The position numbers and the translations under genes were made by a program. Below, piece by piece: positions 35,597-45,479 of a stretch of 64,000 bases of DNA. Each line of letters begins with the position of its first letter. The first letter of the stretch is position 1. A model generated the notes under the pieces. That model ran no database searches. It worked only from the letters and a program-made list of their open reading frames with translations, and was not told the origin of the DNA. This DNA is from Bacteroidetes bacterium MedPE-SWsnd-G2 (lineage in GTDB: Bacteria > Bacteroidota > Bacteroidia > Flavobacteriales > Flavobacteriaceae): contig MPDE01000004.1 in NCBI GenBank assembly GCA_001874335.1, forward strand, positions 186,001 through 250,000, written 5' to 3'.

Positions 35597-38377
35597 ATGA
35601 ACACCTATAAAGATTACATCAAAGAAATTGAAGAAAGAAAAGCTGTTGGGCTTCACCCTAAACCAATTGATGATGCTAAGCTATTAAGCGAAATTATTGC
35701 TCAAATTAAGGATGAGAAGAACGAATACCGTAAGGATTCTTTAAATTTTTTCATTTATAATACATTACCAGGAACCACTAGTGCGGCTGGTGCTAAGGCT
35801 AAATTTTTAAAAGAAATTATCCTTGGTGAATCTGTATTAGAAGAAATTTCTCCTGCTTTTGCTTTTGAGCAGTTATCTCATATGAAAGGTGGACCTTCTA
35901 TTGAAGTGTTATTAGATTTAGCTTTAGATACTACAGACGATAATATAGCTAAAGAAGCAGCAAAAGTGTTGAAAACACAGGTGTTCCTTTATGAAGCTGA
36001 TACTGCTCGTTTAGAAAAGGCGTATGCAGATGGAAGTGTTATTGCAAAAGAAATTATTGAGAGTTATGCGCAGGCAGAGTTCTTTACTAAACTTCCTGAG
36101 TTAGAAGAAGAAGTTCAAGTGGTAACTTTTGTTGCTGGAGTTGGTGATATTTCAACAGATTTACTTTCACCTGGTAGTGATGCTCACTCAAGATCAGATC
36201 GTGAATTACACGGTCAATGTTTGTTTGAGCATAATAAAGACATGCAAAATGAACTTTTAGCACTTAAAAAACAACACGCTGATAAACGTGTCATGTTAGT
36301 TGCTGAAAAAGGAACTATGGGCGTTGGATCTTCAAGAATGTCAGGAGTAAACAACGTAGCATTATGGACAGGTGTTCAAGCTAGTCCATATGTACCGTTT
36401 ATAAATATTGCACCTGTTATTGCTGGTACAAACGGTATTTCTCCAATATTCTTAACTACAGTTGGTGTAACTGGTGGTATAGGTTTAGATCTTAAAAACT
36501 GGGTAAAACAGAAGGACGAAAACGGAAATACTATTATTGATGCAGATGGTGAACCAGTTTTAAAACAAGAATATTCAATTGAGACAGGTACCGTTTTAAC
36601 AATCAATACTAAAGAAAAGAAATTATATAGTGGAGACACCTTCTTAAAAGATATTTCAGCGGCATTTACGCCTCAGAAAATGGAATTTATGAAAGCAGGA
36701 GGTTCTTATGCTGTTGTTTTTGGTAAAAAATTACAAACATTTGCAGCTAAGACTTTAGGTATAGATGTGCCTCAAGTATATGCAACTTCTAAAGAAATTT
36801 CAATAGAAGGACAAGGCTTAACAGCTGTAGAAAAAATATTCAATAAGAATGCGGTTGGAACGACTCCAGGTAAAACATTGCATGCAGGTTCTGATGTTCG
36901 TGTTGAAGTAAATATTGTAGGATCTCAAGATACTACAGGATTAATGACTTCTCAAGAATTAGAGATGATGGCCGCTACTGTGGTTTCTCCAATTGTTGAT
37001 GCAGGTTATCAATCTGGATGTCATACGGCATCTGTATGGGATGATAAGTCAAAGGCTAACATTCCAAGATTAATGCAATTTATGAATGACTTCGGATTAA
37101 TTACGGCACGTGACCCTAAAGGTCAATACCATGCAATGACCGATGTAATTCATAAAGTATTAAATGATATTGCTGTTGATGACTGGGATGTTATTATTGG
37201 TGGTGATTCGCATACACGTATGTCTAAAGGTGTTGCTTTTGGTGCCGATTCAGGTACGGTTGCATTAGCATTAGCTACTGGTGAAGCTACCATGCCGATT
37301 CCACAATCGGTAAAAGTTACATTTAAAGGTAATATGAGAAGCTTCATGGATTTCCGTGATGTTGTTCATGCTACACAACAACAAATGTTGAAGCAGTTTG
37401 GTGGAGAAAATGTTTTCCAAGGTCGAATTATTGAGGTTCACATAGGTACACTAACTGCCGATCAAGCCTTTACTTTTACAGATTGGACTGCAGAAATGAA
37501 AGCTAAGGCTTCTATTTGTATTTCGGAAGATGAAACATTAATTGAATCATTGGAAATTGCAAGAGATCGTATCCTTATCATGATTGAGAAAGGTATGGAT
37601 AACGAAAAGCAAATGTTACAAGGTTTAGTTGATAAAGCTAATAACAGAATAGAAGAAGTGAAATCTGGTTCAAAATCGGCATTAAAACCTGATGCAGATG
37701 CTAAGTATCACGCAGAGGTAGTTGTTGATTTAGATGAAATTGCAGAGCCAATGATTGCTGATCCAGATGTGAATAATGACGACGTTTCTAAGCGTTATAC
37801 TCACGATACAATTAGACCTTTATCTTTCTATGGAGGAACAAAACAAGTTGATTTAGGATTTGTTGGTTCTTGTATGGTACATAAAGGAGATATGCAGATT
37901 TTAGCTCAAATGCTAAAAAATATTGAAACACAACAAGGTAAAGTAGAGTTTAAAGCACCATTAGTTGTTGCACCTCCTACTTATAATATTGTTGATGAAT
38001 TAAAAGCTGAAGGTGATTGGGATGTCTTAGAGAAATACTCTGGATTCGTTTTTAACGATAATGATCCTAAAGGTGCAGCACGAACAAAATATGAAAATAT
38101 GTTGTATTTGGAGCGTCCTGGTTGCAACCTTTGTATGGGTAACCAAGAAAAAGCAGAACCTGGTGATACTGTAATGGCAACTTCTACACGATTATTCCAA
38201 GGTCGTGTTGTTAAGGATTCTGGTGAGAAGAAAGGTGAGTCTTTATTATCTTCAACTCCAGTTGTTGTGTTATCTACTATTTTAGGAAGAACGCCTACAA
38301 TGAGTGAATATGAAACAGCTGTTGAAGGAATTGTTTTAACTAAGTTTAAGCCTTCACAAAAAGAACTAGTAATGTAA
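35597..38377 (+). CDS. acnB: Bifunctional aconitate hydratase 2 / 2-methylisocitrate dehydratase
   Basis: A 926-residue AcnB-type enzyme. The N-terminal HEAT-like domain (NTYKDYIKEIEERKAVGLHP, then NTLPGTTSAAGAKAKFLKEI) and the swivel domain ahead of the catalytic core are diagnostic of AcnB rather than AcnA. Fe-S cluster cysteines appear in FVGSCMVHKGDM and in RPGCNLCMGNQEKAEPGDT (C-x2-C). It converts citrate to isocitrate in the TCA cycle and can hydrate 2-methylaconitate. It has a long leader with an overlapping ORF, suggesting post-transcriptional control, and is followed by a strong terminator. Confidence 0.95.
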   Translation: MNTYKDYIKEIEERKAVGLHPKPIDDAKLLSEIIAQIKDEKNEYRKDSLNFFIYNTLPGTTSAAGAKAKFLKEIILGESVLEEISPAFAFEQLSHMKGGPSIEVLLDLALDTTDDNIAKEAAKVLKTQVFLYEADTARLEKAYADGSVIAKEIIESYAQAEFFTKLPELEEEVQVVTFVAGVGDISTDLLSPGSDAHSRSDRELHGQCLFEHNKDMQNELLALKKQHADKRVMLVAEKGTMGVGSSRMSGVNNVALWTGVQASPYVPFINIAPVIAGTNGISPIFLTTVGVTGGIGLDLKNWVKQKDENGNTIIDADGEPVLKQEYSIETGTVLTINTKEKKLYSGDTFLKDISAAFTPQKMEFMKAGGSYAVVFGKKLQTFAAKTLGIDVPQVYATSKEISIEGQGLTAVEKIFNKNAVGTTPGKTLHAGSDVRVEVNIVGSQDTTGLMTSQELEMMAATVVSPIVDAGYQSGCHTASVWDDKSKANIPRLMQFMNDFGLITARDPKGQYHAMTDVIHKVLNDIAVDDWDVIIGGDSHTRMSKGVAFGADSGTVALALATGEATMPIPQSVKVTFKGNMRSFMDFRDVVHATQQQMLKQFGGENVFQGRIIEVHIGTLTADQAFTFTDWTAEMKAKASICISEDETLIESLEIARDRILIMIEKGMDNEKQMLQGLVDKANNRIEEVKSGSKSALKPDADAKYHAEVVVDLDEIAEPMIADPDVNNDDVSKRYTHDTIRPLSFYGGTKQVDLGFVGSCMVHKGDMQILAQMLKNIETQQGKVEFKAPLVVAPPTYNIVDELKAEGDWDVLEKYSGFVFNDNDPKGAARTKYENMLYLERPGCNLCMGNQEKAEPGDTVMATSTRLFQGRVVKDSGEKKGESLLSSTPVVVLSTILGRTPTMSEYETAVEGIVLTKFKPSQKELVM

Positions 38378-38396
38378 TTTATTACTTTATAAATAT

Positions 38397-38430
38397 AAAA
38401 AAGCTCAAGTCCCTGACTTGAGCTTTTTTT
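38397..38430 (+). terminator. Terminator after acnB
   Basis: aaaaaagctcaagt pairs with acttgagctttttt around loop ccctg, followed by a T tract. Confidence 0.87.
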
Positions 38431-38518
38431 TGCTCCAAACTTGTTTAAGTTTGATACTATGAGTTTCAGTTATAACAGTATTAAAATTGTCTATTTTTTA
38501 CCTGCATTAATAGTGTTC

Positions 38519-38526
38519 TAATTTTG
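38519..38526 (+). promoter_or_regulatory. -7 box of the second aconitase gene
   Basis: TAATTTTG (TAnnTTTG) lies 36 bases before the ATG at 38563, downstream of the acnB terminator, so the second aconitase can be expressed independently. Confidence 0.45.
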
Positions 38527-38562
38527 TATCTTGGAAGGAGAAAAAACTAAAAAACACTAAAT

Positions 38563-40830
38563 ATGGCATTTGATATTGATATGATAAAAAAGGTGTATGC
38601 CAAGATGGTTAACCGTGTAGATACTGCTCGTGAAATTGTTGGTCACCCTTTGACTTTATCAGAAAAGATTTTATACTCGCATCTCTGGGACGGGAATGCG
38701 AATAAAGCATTTACAAGAGGAAAAGATTATGTCGATTTTTCACCTGATAGGATTGCGTGTCAAGATGCAACTGCGCAAATGGCATTGTTGCAATTTATGC
38801 AAGCAGGGAAGTCTAAGGTTGCAGTGCCAACTACAGTGCATTGTGATCACTTAATTCAGGCTAAAGAAGGCGCGTCGAAAGATTTAAAACGTGCAAATGA
38901 TGTGAGTAGTGAGGTCTTTGACTTTTTAGCTTCTGTATCTAATAAATACGGAATTGGATTCTGGAAACCTGGCGCCGGTATAATTCATCAGGTGGTATTA
39001 GAAAATTATGCTTTTCCTGGCGGAATGATGATTGGTACCGACTCACATACTGTTAACGCAGGAGGATTAGGAATGGTTGCTATTGGAGTTGGAGGAGCTG
39101 ATGCGGTTGATGTCATGGCAGGAATGCCATGGGAGCTAAAATTTCCTAAGCTTATTGGAGTTAAGCTAAGCGGTAAATTATCTGGTTGGACTTCTCCTAA
39201 GGATGTAATTCTTAAAGTGGCCGAAATATTAACAGTAAAAGGAGGTACTGGTGCTATAGTAGAATATTTTGGACCTGGAGCAACAGCAATGTCCTGTACT
39301 GGTAAAGGTACAATTTGTAATATGGGAGCAGAGATTGGCGCAACCACTTCAACTTTTGGTTACGACGATTCAATGGAGCGTTATTTAAGAGCAACAGATC
39401 GTGAAGATGTTGCAGATGCTGCAAATCAAGTTAAAACTTACCTTACTGCAGATGCAGAAGTATATGAGAACCCTGAGCAATATTTTGACCAAGTTATAGA
39501 AATTAATCTTTCAGAATTAGGTCCGCTATTAAACGGCCCTTTTACTCCAGACTTATCGACGACAGTAGGATCTGAAATGACTGAAAAAGCAAATAGTAAC
39601 AATTGGCCGTTAAAAGTGGAATGGGGTTTAATAGGTTCTTGTACAAATTCCTCTTATGAAGATCTCTCAAGGGCGGCTTCAATTGCACAACAAGCTTTAG
39701 ATAAAGGATTAAAAACAAAAGCTGAATTTGGAATTAACCCAGGATCTGAACAAGTGAGGTATACTGCAGATAGAGATGGTATTTTAAGTGTTTTTGAAAA
39801 ATTGGACGCTACAATTTTCACTAATGCTTGTGGTCCTTGTATCGGACAATGGGCGCGTTACAGTGATCCTAAAAATGCTCCTAAAAATAGTATTGTTCAT
39901 TCTTTCAATAGAAACTTTGCTAAACGTGCAGATGGTAATCCTAATACTCATGCTTTTGTAGCATCACCGGAAATTACGGCTGCAATAGCCATTGCAGGAA
40001 GGCTCGATTTTAATCCTTTGAAAGATGCTTTAATCAATGACAAGGGAGAAGAAGTTATGTTGGATGAGCCAACTGGATGGGAATTACCACCAAAAGGGTT
40101 TGAAGTTAAAGAGAATGGATATGTTGAGCCCATGGAAGATGGTTCTGGAATACAAATAAGTGTTAGTGAAACATCTGAAAGGTTAGAGTTGTTAACGCCA
40201 TTTGAGCCTATCGGGAACAGTATTAATAATGCTAAATTACTAATCAAGGCATTTGGAAAATGTACTACAGATCATATTTCAATGGCTGGTCCATGGTTAA
40301 GATATAGAGGGCACTTAGATAATATTTCTAATAACTGTTTAATTGGTGCCGTCAATGCGTTTAATAAGCAAACCAATTTCGTGAAAAACCAACTTACAGG
40401 GGAATATGGTGGTGTTCCAGATGTGCAAAGAGCTTATAAGAAAGCGGGAATTAAAACCATTGTTGTTGGGGATCATAATTATGGTGAAGGATCATCAAGG
40501 GAGCACGCAGCTATGGAGCCAAGGCATTTAGGGGTTGCAGCTGTGATTGTAAAATCATTTGCTCGAATTCATGAAACAAATTTAAAAAAGCAAGGAATGT
40601 TAGGTTTAACCTTTGCAAATGAGAGCGATTATGATTTATTCCAAGAAGATGATACGATTAACTTTTTAGATTTAGATCAATTCGCAGCAGGAAGACCACT
40701 TAATTTAGAGTTGGTTCATTTAGATGGTTCAAAAGATACGGTTGTAGCAAATCATACGTATAACCAATCTCAAATTGAATGGTATCATGAAGGATCTGCG
40801 CTAAACCTTATTAAAAAACAAAATGCATAG
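38563..40830 (+). CDS. acnA: Aconitate hydratase (mitochondrial-type AcnA family)
   Basis: A 755-residue aconitase of the eukaryotic mitochondrial type. Residues include [40 protein letters not shown] (substrate loop), [15 protein letters not shown] for the first cluster cysteine, and [12 protein letters not shown] with the C-x2-C pair. The swivel domain at the end ([20 protein letters not shown]) carries the usual catalytic serine segment. It is a separate family from the AcnB encoded just upstream, so the pair is not a recent duplication. It interconverts citrate and isocitrate in the cytoplasm. Confidence 0.95.
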   Translation: MAFDIDMIKKVYAKMVNRVDTAREIVGHPLTLSEKILYSHLWDGNANKAFTRGKDYVDFSPDRIACQDATAQMALLQFMQAGKSKVAVPTTVHCDHLIQAKEGASKDLKRANDVSSEVFDFLASVSNKYGIGFWKPGAGIIHQVVLENYAFPGGMMIGTDSHTVNAGGLGMVAIGVGGADAVDVMAGMPWELKFPKLIGVKLSGKLSGWTSPKDVILKVAEILTVKGGTGAIVEYFGPGATAMSCTGKGTICNMGAEIGATTSTFGYDDSMERYLRATDREDVADAANQVKTYLTADAEVYENPEQYFDQVIEINLSELGPLLNGPFTPDLSTTVGSEMTEKANSNNWPLKVEWGLIGSCTNSSYEDLSRAASIAQQALDKGLKTKAEFGINPGSEQVRYTADRDGILSVFEKLDATIFTNACGPCIGQWARYSDPKNAPKNSIVHSFNRNFAKRADGNPNTHAFVASPEITAAIAIAGRLDFNPLKDALINDKGEEVMLDEPTGWELPPKGFEVKENGYVEPMEDGSGIQISVSETSERLELLTPFEPIGNSINNAKLLIKAFGKCTTDHISMAGPWLRYRGHLDNISNNCLIGAVNAFNKQTNFVKNQLTGEYGGVPDVQRAYKKAGIKTIVVGDHNYGEGSSREHAAMEPRHLGVAAVIVKSFARIHETNLKKQGMLGLTFANESDYDLFQEDDTINFLDLDQFAAGRPLNLELVHLDGSKDTVVANHTYNQSQIEWYHEGSALNLIKKQNA

Positions 40831-40842
40831 CACATTATAAGT

Positions 40843-40873
40843 AAAAAGCCTCTGATTACGGAGGCTTTCTTTT
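40843..40873 (+). terminator. Terminator after the second aconitase
   Basis: aaaaagcctc pairs with gaggcttt around loop tgattacg, followed by ctttttt-like T-rich sequence. Confidence 0.75.
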
Positions 40874-40886
40874 TAGTTAATAGTTG

Positions 40887-40894
40887 TAATTTTG
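40887..40894 (+). promoter_or_regulatory. -7 box of the TlpA-like gene
   Basis: TAATTTTG (TAnnTTTG) lies 22 bases before the ATG at 40917. No clear -33 TTG. Confidence 0.4.
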
Positions 40895-40916
40895 ACTTCT
40901 ATATAAAAGTGAAATT

Positions 40917-41492
40917 ATGTCAAAACCAAAGGGAGGCAAAAAGCAGATTAGTAATATTCTATTTATTATTTTTATAGCTCTTCTGTTAATTCCTCAAACC
41001 AGACGTCCAATTCAAGTTGCCTTAAATTCTATAAAGGTGGCGATTTTTAGTCCATCAATAATTGATGATTCGGAAGTTGAAAAGCTGCTGACTTATAATT
41101 GGGAATTACAAAATGAGAATGGTTTAAAAATAAATTTTGAGGATTATAAAGGTGAGGTTGTTTTAATTAATTTTTGGGCAACTTGGTGTCCACCTTGTAT
41201 TGCTGAAATGCCGAGTTTAGATGAATTGTATAAAGATTATAATGGAAAAGTAAAGTTTCTATTTGTTACCAACGAGGATATAGCAACAGTCCAAAAGTTT
41301 AAAAAGAAAAAAGATTTTCAATTTAAAATGCATTCTTCATTGTCAAGTATTCCGGCTCAATTTGAAACGTCCAGTATCCCCAGAACTTTTATATTAAGTA
41401 AGACAGGCAAAATAGTAGTTGATGAAACAGGTGCTGCAGATTGGAATAGTGATAGAACACGCGAATTATTGAATCGTTTATTATCTGAATAA
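40917..41492 (+). CDS. TlpA-like membrane-anchored thioredoxin-fold protein
   Basis: A 191-residue protein with one N-terminal membrane anchor (ISNILFIIFIALLLIPQTRR), leaving the thioredoxin domain in the periplasm. VVLINFWATWCPPCIAEMPS holds the WCxxC redox site (CPPC), and SSIPRTFILSKTGKIVVDET carries the cis-proline. It probably reduces or isomerises disulfides in exported proteins, or serves cytochrome c maturation (CcmG-like). It converges with crtY, overlapping it by 12 bases. Confidence 0.88.
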   Translation: MSKPKGGKKQISNILFIIFIALLLIPQTRRPIQVALNSIKVAIFSPSIIDDSEVEKLLTYNWELQNENGLKINFEDYKGEVVLINFWATWCPPCIAEMPSLDELYKDYNGKVKFLFVTNEDIATVQKFKKKKDFQFKMHSSLSSIPAQFETSSIPRTFILSKTGKIVVDETGAADWNSDRTRELLNRLLSE

Positions 41493-42656
41493 TACACGAA
41501 AAAATGCTTTTATAAAACTGATAGAAAACAGCGACAACATAATTTTTAAGTCTTGGAAAATTGTAGTTTGTTCATCTAAGTAATTAAATACCATTTGAAT
41601 TGAGTTTTTGGAGTAAAACTTAGTGAATATCCATTCTCCTTTGTTGTTTTCGTTGGCCAAAACGTTTAAGAATATACGATCATATAAGCGATATCTCCAT
41701 TTGGAAGCTGGAGGGTCAATTGTTTTATTTTCTTTTAATTGAGTGACAATGCGCTTCACAAAAGTTTCGGTACGTTTAAAGGAATAACCGGTAGATGGTT
41801 TTACCCAACCACCTGCGGTTCCAATTTTTGTAATAAATTTTGTGTTATCGGAATTAAAATTGAAATCAGTCATTGGTATTATACCCTTTTCAACTTCAAG
41901 TGTTTTATAATTTTTTATGTTTAAAACGTTTAGAATGTAATCTTCAATGGCATTGTCGTAAACGGAGTCATTAACAAGGTTTAAATTGAAAAATGTAAAT
42001 TCAATAAGAGCCTTGTTTTTAGATAATGGTAGGACATACATAAAACTGCTACTTTTACCATGTTTTACGGTAAAATCCATTATTGTGAAATTGTTATGAG
42101 AAAAAGAAATGTCTTCTGTTTCAATGAACACGCCCTTAAAATGTTGCTTAAGTTTTATACTTTTTGTGTCTGATAAAAAAGATTGAGGTAATCTGCTGTC
42201 AAAAACATGCGCTGCTTTAATACTGTGCTCCCCACAATTTATTACGGCATGATTTGTAGTATTATTGGAGGTGATTCCTGAGACCTCTTTATTCAACCAC
42301 GTGATATTTTCGTTGGTATTAACCTTTGCTTTTATATCAGAGTAGAAATCGATAGCTCTTATCATTTTATAGCTATACGGGGATAAAGTCATGTCAATGG
42401 TTTTCGAACTGCTTTTAAATTCAGTTTCGGACCAGGAGTGATGAACTAAATGTTTCCAATTACCATTTCCTTGTTCCCAGAAGCACCAGGTTTTATCGTT
42501 TTCAGATTTAGAAGATTTATCAATTATTACAATTGATTTCGATTTAAAAAAAGGGTCAGTTAATAGTTGATTTGCGAGTTGAAGACCAGATAGTCCTGCT
42601 CCAACTATTGCATAGTCATAAACAAAAGACGCGTTTTCTTGAGGATTATGGTTCAA
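41481..42656 (-). CDS. crtY: Lycopene beta-cyclase
   Basis: A 391-residue FAD-dependent cyclase. YDYAIVGAGLSGLQLANQLL is the Rossmann dinucleotide-binding start, DKTWCFWEQGNGNWKHLVHH matches the CrtY signature (NHTWSF-type), and GTAGGWVKPSTGYSFKRTE matches the conserved GxAGGxxxPTTGYSF segment. It cyclises both ends of lycopene to beta-carotene at the membrane. It is the last gene of the crt operon, with a single-base step from crtZ. Confidence 0.93.
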   Translation of the reverse strand: MNHNPQENASFVYDYAIVGAGLSGLQLANQLLTDPFFKSKSIVIIDKSSKSENDKTWCFWEQGNGNWKHLVHHSWSETEFKSSSKTIDMTLSPYSYKMIRAIDFYSDIKAKVNTNENITWLNKEVSGITSNNTTNHAVINCGEHSIKAAHVFDSRLPQSFLSDTKSIKLKQHFKGVFIETEDISFSHNNFTIMDFTVKHGKSSSFMYVLPLSKNKALIEFTFFNLNLVNDSVYDNAIEDYILNVLNIKNYKTLEVEKGIIPMTDFNFNSDNTKFITKIGTAGGWVKPSTGYSFKRTETFVKRIVTQLKENKTIDPPASKWRYRLYDRIFLNVLANENNKGEWIFTKFYSKNSIQMVFNYLDEQTTIFQDLKIMLSLFSISFIKAFFRVLFR

Positions 42657-43112
42657 TTATCTTTTGAAATATTTAAATGGAACAACAAGCATTCCGAAGC
42701 ATTCTCCTTTTGATTTGCCTAAGTGTTTATGGTGCATTTTGTGAGCACGTCTTACGCCTTTAGCATACCAATTGTTACTATTTCTGAAAAGTTTAAACCG
42801 TTGATGAATAAAAATATCATGAACTAAAAAATAAGTAGCTCCATAGGCCATAATGCCTAAACCAATAGGTAATGTGAACCAAACATTTTCATAACTCCAT
42901 AAGTAAAAACAAATGATACTAACGACAGCGTAGAATATAAAAAAGGCGTCGTTTCGTTCAAACCAACTGCTATGGTCCTTTTTGTGGTGATCCTTATGTA
43001 AATGCCACAAAAAACCGTGCATCACATATTTATGTGTAAACCAAGCCATAAATTCCATAATAGAAAATGTCGTCAAAAATAGTAGTATCCAATACAATGT
43101 GCGCATGCTCAA
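42657..43112 (-). CDS. crtZ: Beta-carotene hydroxylase
   Basis: A 151-residue membrane diiron hydroxylase. The histidine clusters needed for the non-haem diiron centre are present: WFTHKYVMHGFLWHLHKDHH (HxxxxH and HxxHH), LVHDIFIHQRF (HxxxxH) and HKMHHKHLGKSKG (HxxHH). It hydroxylates beta-carotene at the 3 and 3' positions, giving beta-cryptoxanthin and zeaxanthin. Placed directly between crtB and crtY with spacings of 2 and 0 bases. Confidence 0.93.
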   Translation of the reverse strand: MSMRTLYWILLFLTTFSIMEFMAWFTHKYVMHGFLWHLHKDHHKKDHSSWFERNDAFFIFYAVVSIICFYLWSYENVWFTLPIGLGIMAYGATYFLVHDIFIHQRFKLFRNSNNWYAKGVRRAHKMHHKHLGKSKGECFGMLVVPFKYFKR

Positions 43113-43114
43113 AT

Positions 43115-43954
43115 TTAAATTAAATTTAATTGATATTTGACATAGCTTCTTGTAAGAAGCTCAATTTTTTTATAGTTGGCTACGCGTATTCTTGTGGTTT
43201 TAATTTTTGGTGCAGGTGTGTTTTTTAGTTTTATAAGTAATTGTCTATAGTATCTGTAAGCAGTGAAAACCCCAAATTTGGCGTCAATAGGAAGTTGTTT
43301 TATGCCTACCAAGCCCGCTTTGAAGTCAGCCTCAATATCAGCAATAATTTCTTGCTTTGCTTTTTCGTTGAGTTGAGATAAATCTGTATTAGGAAAATAA
43401 CTTCTGTTTAACTCATCTTGATCAGCTTTTAAATCTCTTAAGAAATTTACTTTTTGAAATGCTGAACCTAATCGCATTGCTGATGCCTTTAAATTATTAT
43501 ATTTTGTTTGATCTCCTTTTACAAATACTTTGAGGCACATTAACCCAACAACATCGGCAGAACCATAAATGTAGTTTTGATACTCTTCAATGGTTAAATA
43601 ATCGCTTTTAGAAAGATCTAATCTCATGCTTGACATGAACGCATCAACTAAGTCACGATCTAAATTATATTTGTGGTAAGTTTCTTGAAACGCATTTAAA
43701 ATTGGGTTTAAACTAATTTTACTGGTCAGTGCATGATCCAAATCTTTTTCAAAACCATTAAATAATTGTTCTTTGTCATAGTCATGAAATGAGTCGACAA
43801 TTTCATCTGCAAATCTCACAAAGCCATAAATATTATAAATATCCTGTCTAATACTTGGAGATAACATTTTGGTTGCAAGAGCAAACGATGTACTATAGGC
43901 CTTTGTAACTGCCTTACTGCAAGAATAGGAAACTTGATCAAAGATTGATTTCAT
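43115..43954 (-). CDS. crtB: Phytoene synthase
   Basis: A 279-residue trans-isoprenyl diphosphate synthase of the phytoene/squalene synthase family. The Asp-rich motifs are FVRFADEIVDSFHDYDKE (first, DExxD) and KVNFLRDLKADQDELNRSYF (second, DxxxD), and the YIYGSADVVGLMCLKVF segment is the CrtB flap. It condenses two geranylgeranyl-PP into phytoene. Squalene synthase is unlikely given the adjacent crtI. The GGPP synthase gene is not in this window. Confidence 0.94.
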   Translation of the reverse strand: MKSIFDQVSYSCSKAVTKAYSTSFALATKMLSPSIRQDIYNIYGFVRFADEIVDSFHDYDKEQLFNGFEKDLDHALTSKISLNPILNAFQETYHKYNLDRDLVDAFMSSMRLDLSKSDYLTIEEYQNYIYGSADVVGLMCLKVFVKGDQTKYNNLKASAMRLGSAFQKVNFLRDLKADQDELNRSYFPNTDLSQLNEKAKQEIIADIEADFKAGLVGIKQLPIDAKFGVFTAYRYYRQLLIKLKNTPAPKIKTTRIRVANYKKIELLTRSYVKYQLNLI

Positions 43955-43963
43955 GGTTGAGTG

Positions 43964-45427
43964 TTAGTTGTTTTGAGTGTTAATTAGGTCTGCTACGAGT
44001 TTTCCCGAAATTAAAGAGGGAGGAACACCTGGTCCAGGTACCGTAAGCTGTCCGGTAAAAAATAAATTCTTAACCTTTTTACTTTGTAATTTTGGTCGCA
44101 GAAAGGCGGTTTGTAATAAGGTGTTGGCCATTCCATAAGCATTTCCTTTATACGAATTATAGTCTTCTACAAAATCATTTACGCAGTAACTCTTCTTAAA
44201 GATAATATTATTCTTAACATCTTGAGAGGTTAGTTGTTCAAATCTTGAGATAATGATATCAAAATATTGAGCCCTTAACGCTTCGGTGTCTTCCAGCCCT
44301 GGAGCTAGGGGAATTAAAAATATCCCAGCTTCTTTATTTTCTGGAGCAGCACTGTAATCTGTTATTGAAGGGAAACTAGCGTAAAACAAAGGTTTTTCAG
44401 GCCAACTCGGTGAATCATAAATGGACTTTGCATGTTTGTCGAAATCGACATCAAAAAATAAAGTATGATGATTTACGTTTTTAAGTTTTTTATCAAAACC
44501 AACGTAAAACAGGAGAGAGGATGGTGCAAACGTTTTTCTTTCCCAATAAGCTTCAGAATACTGTCTAAAAGCTTTTGGTAATAAAGATTCAGAATGGTGA
44601 TAGTCAGCTCCGCTTAAAACAATATCTGCATGTATATCTTGACCATTGGTTTTGACACCAGATGCATTTCCTTTTTTAATTAATATTTGTTCAACATTGG
44701 AGTTAGTTTGGATTTTAACGCCCAAGGACCTTGCCAGTTCTTCTATGGCAAGAATTACTTGATACATCCCTTTTTTAGGATGAAAGGTGCCAATACCAAA
44801 ATCTGCGTAGTTCATAAAACTGTAAAAGGAAGGGGTGTCGCTTGGTTTGGCACCTAAAAATAGTACTGGAAACTCTAAAATTTTAACGAGTCTTTCATTA
44901 TTAAAGTTTTTCCGAACATCTTTTTTAATTGTTCCAAAAAACTGATTTATTTTTTTGATAGTAGTTGGGGTAACAAGTTCCCATGGTGATTTACCGGGTC
45001 TGTAAACCAAGTCTTTTATGGCAACATTGTAATTGTCTTGGGCATCACTTATAAACTCTTTTAGCTTAACAGAGCTACCCTTTTCTTCAGCCTCAAAGGC
45101 TGAACATATTTTATCTAAGGTATCTTCTATGGTGATGTAATCATCCTTTCCAAAATAGACAGAATAGGCAGGGTTTAGTTTTTCAAGTTGATAGTAGTCT
45201 TCGGGAGTTTTATTGAAATCACTAAAAAAACGTTCGAATACATCTGGCATCCAATACCAAGTTGGTCCTATATCAAATGTAAAACCATCCTTTTTATATT
45301 GTCTAGCTCGTCCACCAATAGTTGAGTTTTTTTCTAAAATTGTGACCTTATGCCCGGCTTTGGCTAGGTAGCAGGATGCGGCTAATGCCGAAAATCCAGA
45401 GCCAATAATTAATATATCTTTTTTCAT
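43964..45427 (-). CDS. crtI: Phytoene desaturase (CrtI type)
   Basis: A 487-residue FAD protein. DILIIGSGFSALAASCYLAK is the nucleotide-binding fold with ILEKNSTIGGRARQYKKDGF following as usual in CrtI, and LFFTGQLTVPGPGVPPSLIS is the conserved C-terminal FAD segment (TVPGxGVPxxLISG). It introduces four double bonds into phytoene to make lycopene. It starts at 45427, 9 bases ahead of crtB in the operon. The upstream 52-base gap to the regulator holds an inverted repeat and a -7-like box. Confidence 0.95.
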   Translation of the reverse strand: MKKDILIIGSGFSALAASCYLAKAGHKVTILEKNSTIGGRARQYKKDGFTFDIGPTWYWMPDVFERFFSDFNKTPEDYYQLEKLNPAYSVYFGKDDYITIEDTLDKICSAFEAEEKGSSVKLKEFISDAQDNYNVAIKDLVYRPGKSPWELVTPTTIKKINQFFGTIKKDVRKNFNNERLVKILEFPVLFLGAKPSDTPSFYSFMNYADFGIGTFHPKKGMYQVILAIEELARSLGVKIQTNSNVEQILIKKGNASGVKTNGQDIHADIVLSGADYHHSESLLPKAFRQYSEAYWERKTFAPSSLLFYVGFDKKLKNVNHHTLFFDVDFDKHAKSIYDSPSWPEKPLFYASFPSITDYSAAPENKEAGIFLIPLAPGLEDTEALRAQYFDIIISRFEQLTSQDVKNNIIFKKSYCVNDFVEDYNSYKGNAYGMANTLLQTAFLRPKLQSKKVKNLFFTGQLTVPGPGVPPSLISGKLVADLINTQNN

Positions 45428-45428
45428 T

Positions 45429-45456
45429 GTTTAACAAATCTATGAAAAAGTTAAAC
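45429..45456. promoter_or_regulatory. Candidate operator over the crtI promoter
   Basis: GTTTAAC (45429-45435) and GTTAAAC (45450-45456) form a perfect inverted repeat, 14-base spacer, centre spacing 21 bases (two helix turns). On the minus strand a TAnnTTTG box (TAGATTTG, 45442 to 45435) lies between the arms, 7 bases from the crtI ATG. It is well placed for repression by a MerR-type dimer. A matching half-site, ATTAAAC (46395-46401), lies ahead of the regulator gene. Confidence 0.55.
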
Positions 45457-45479
45457 AAAAAGAAAACGTCAAACGAATT

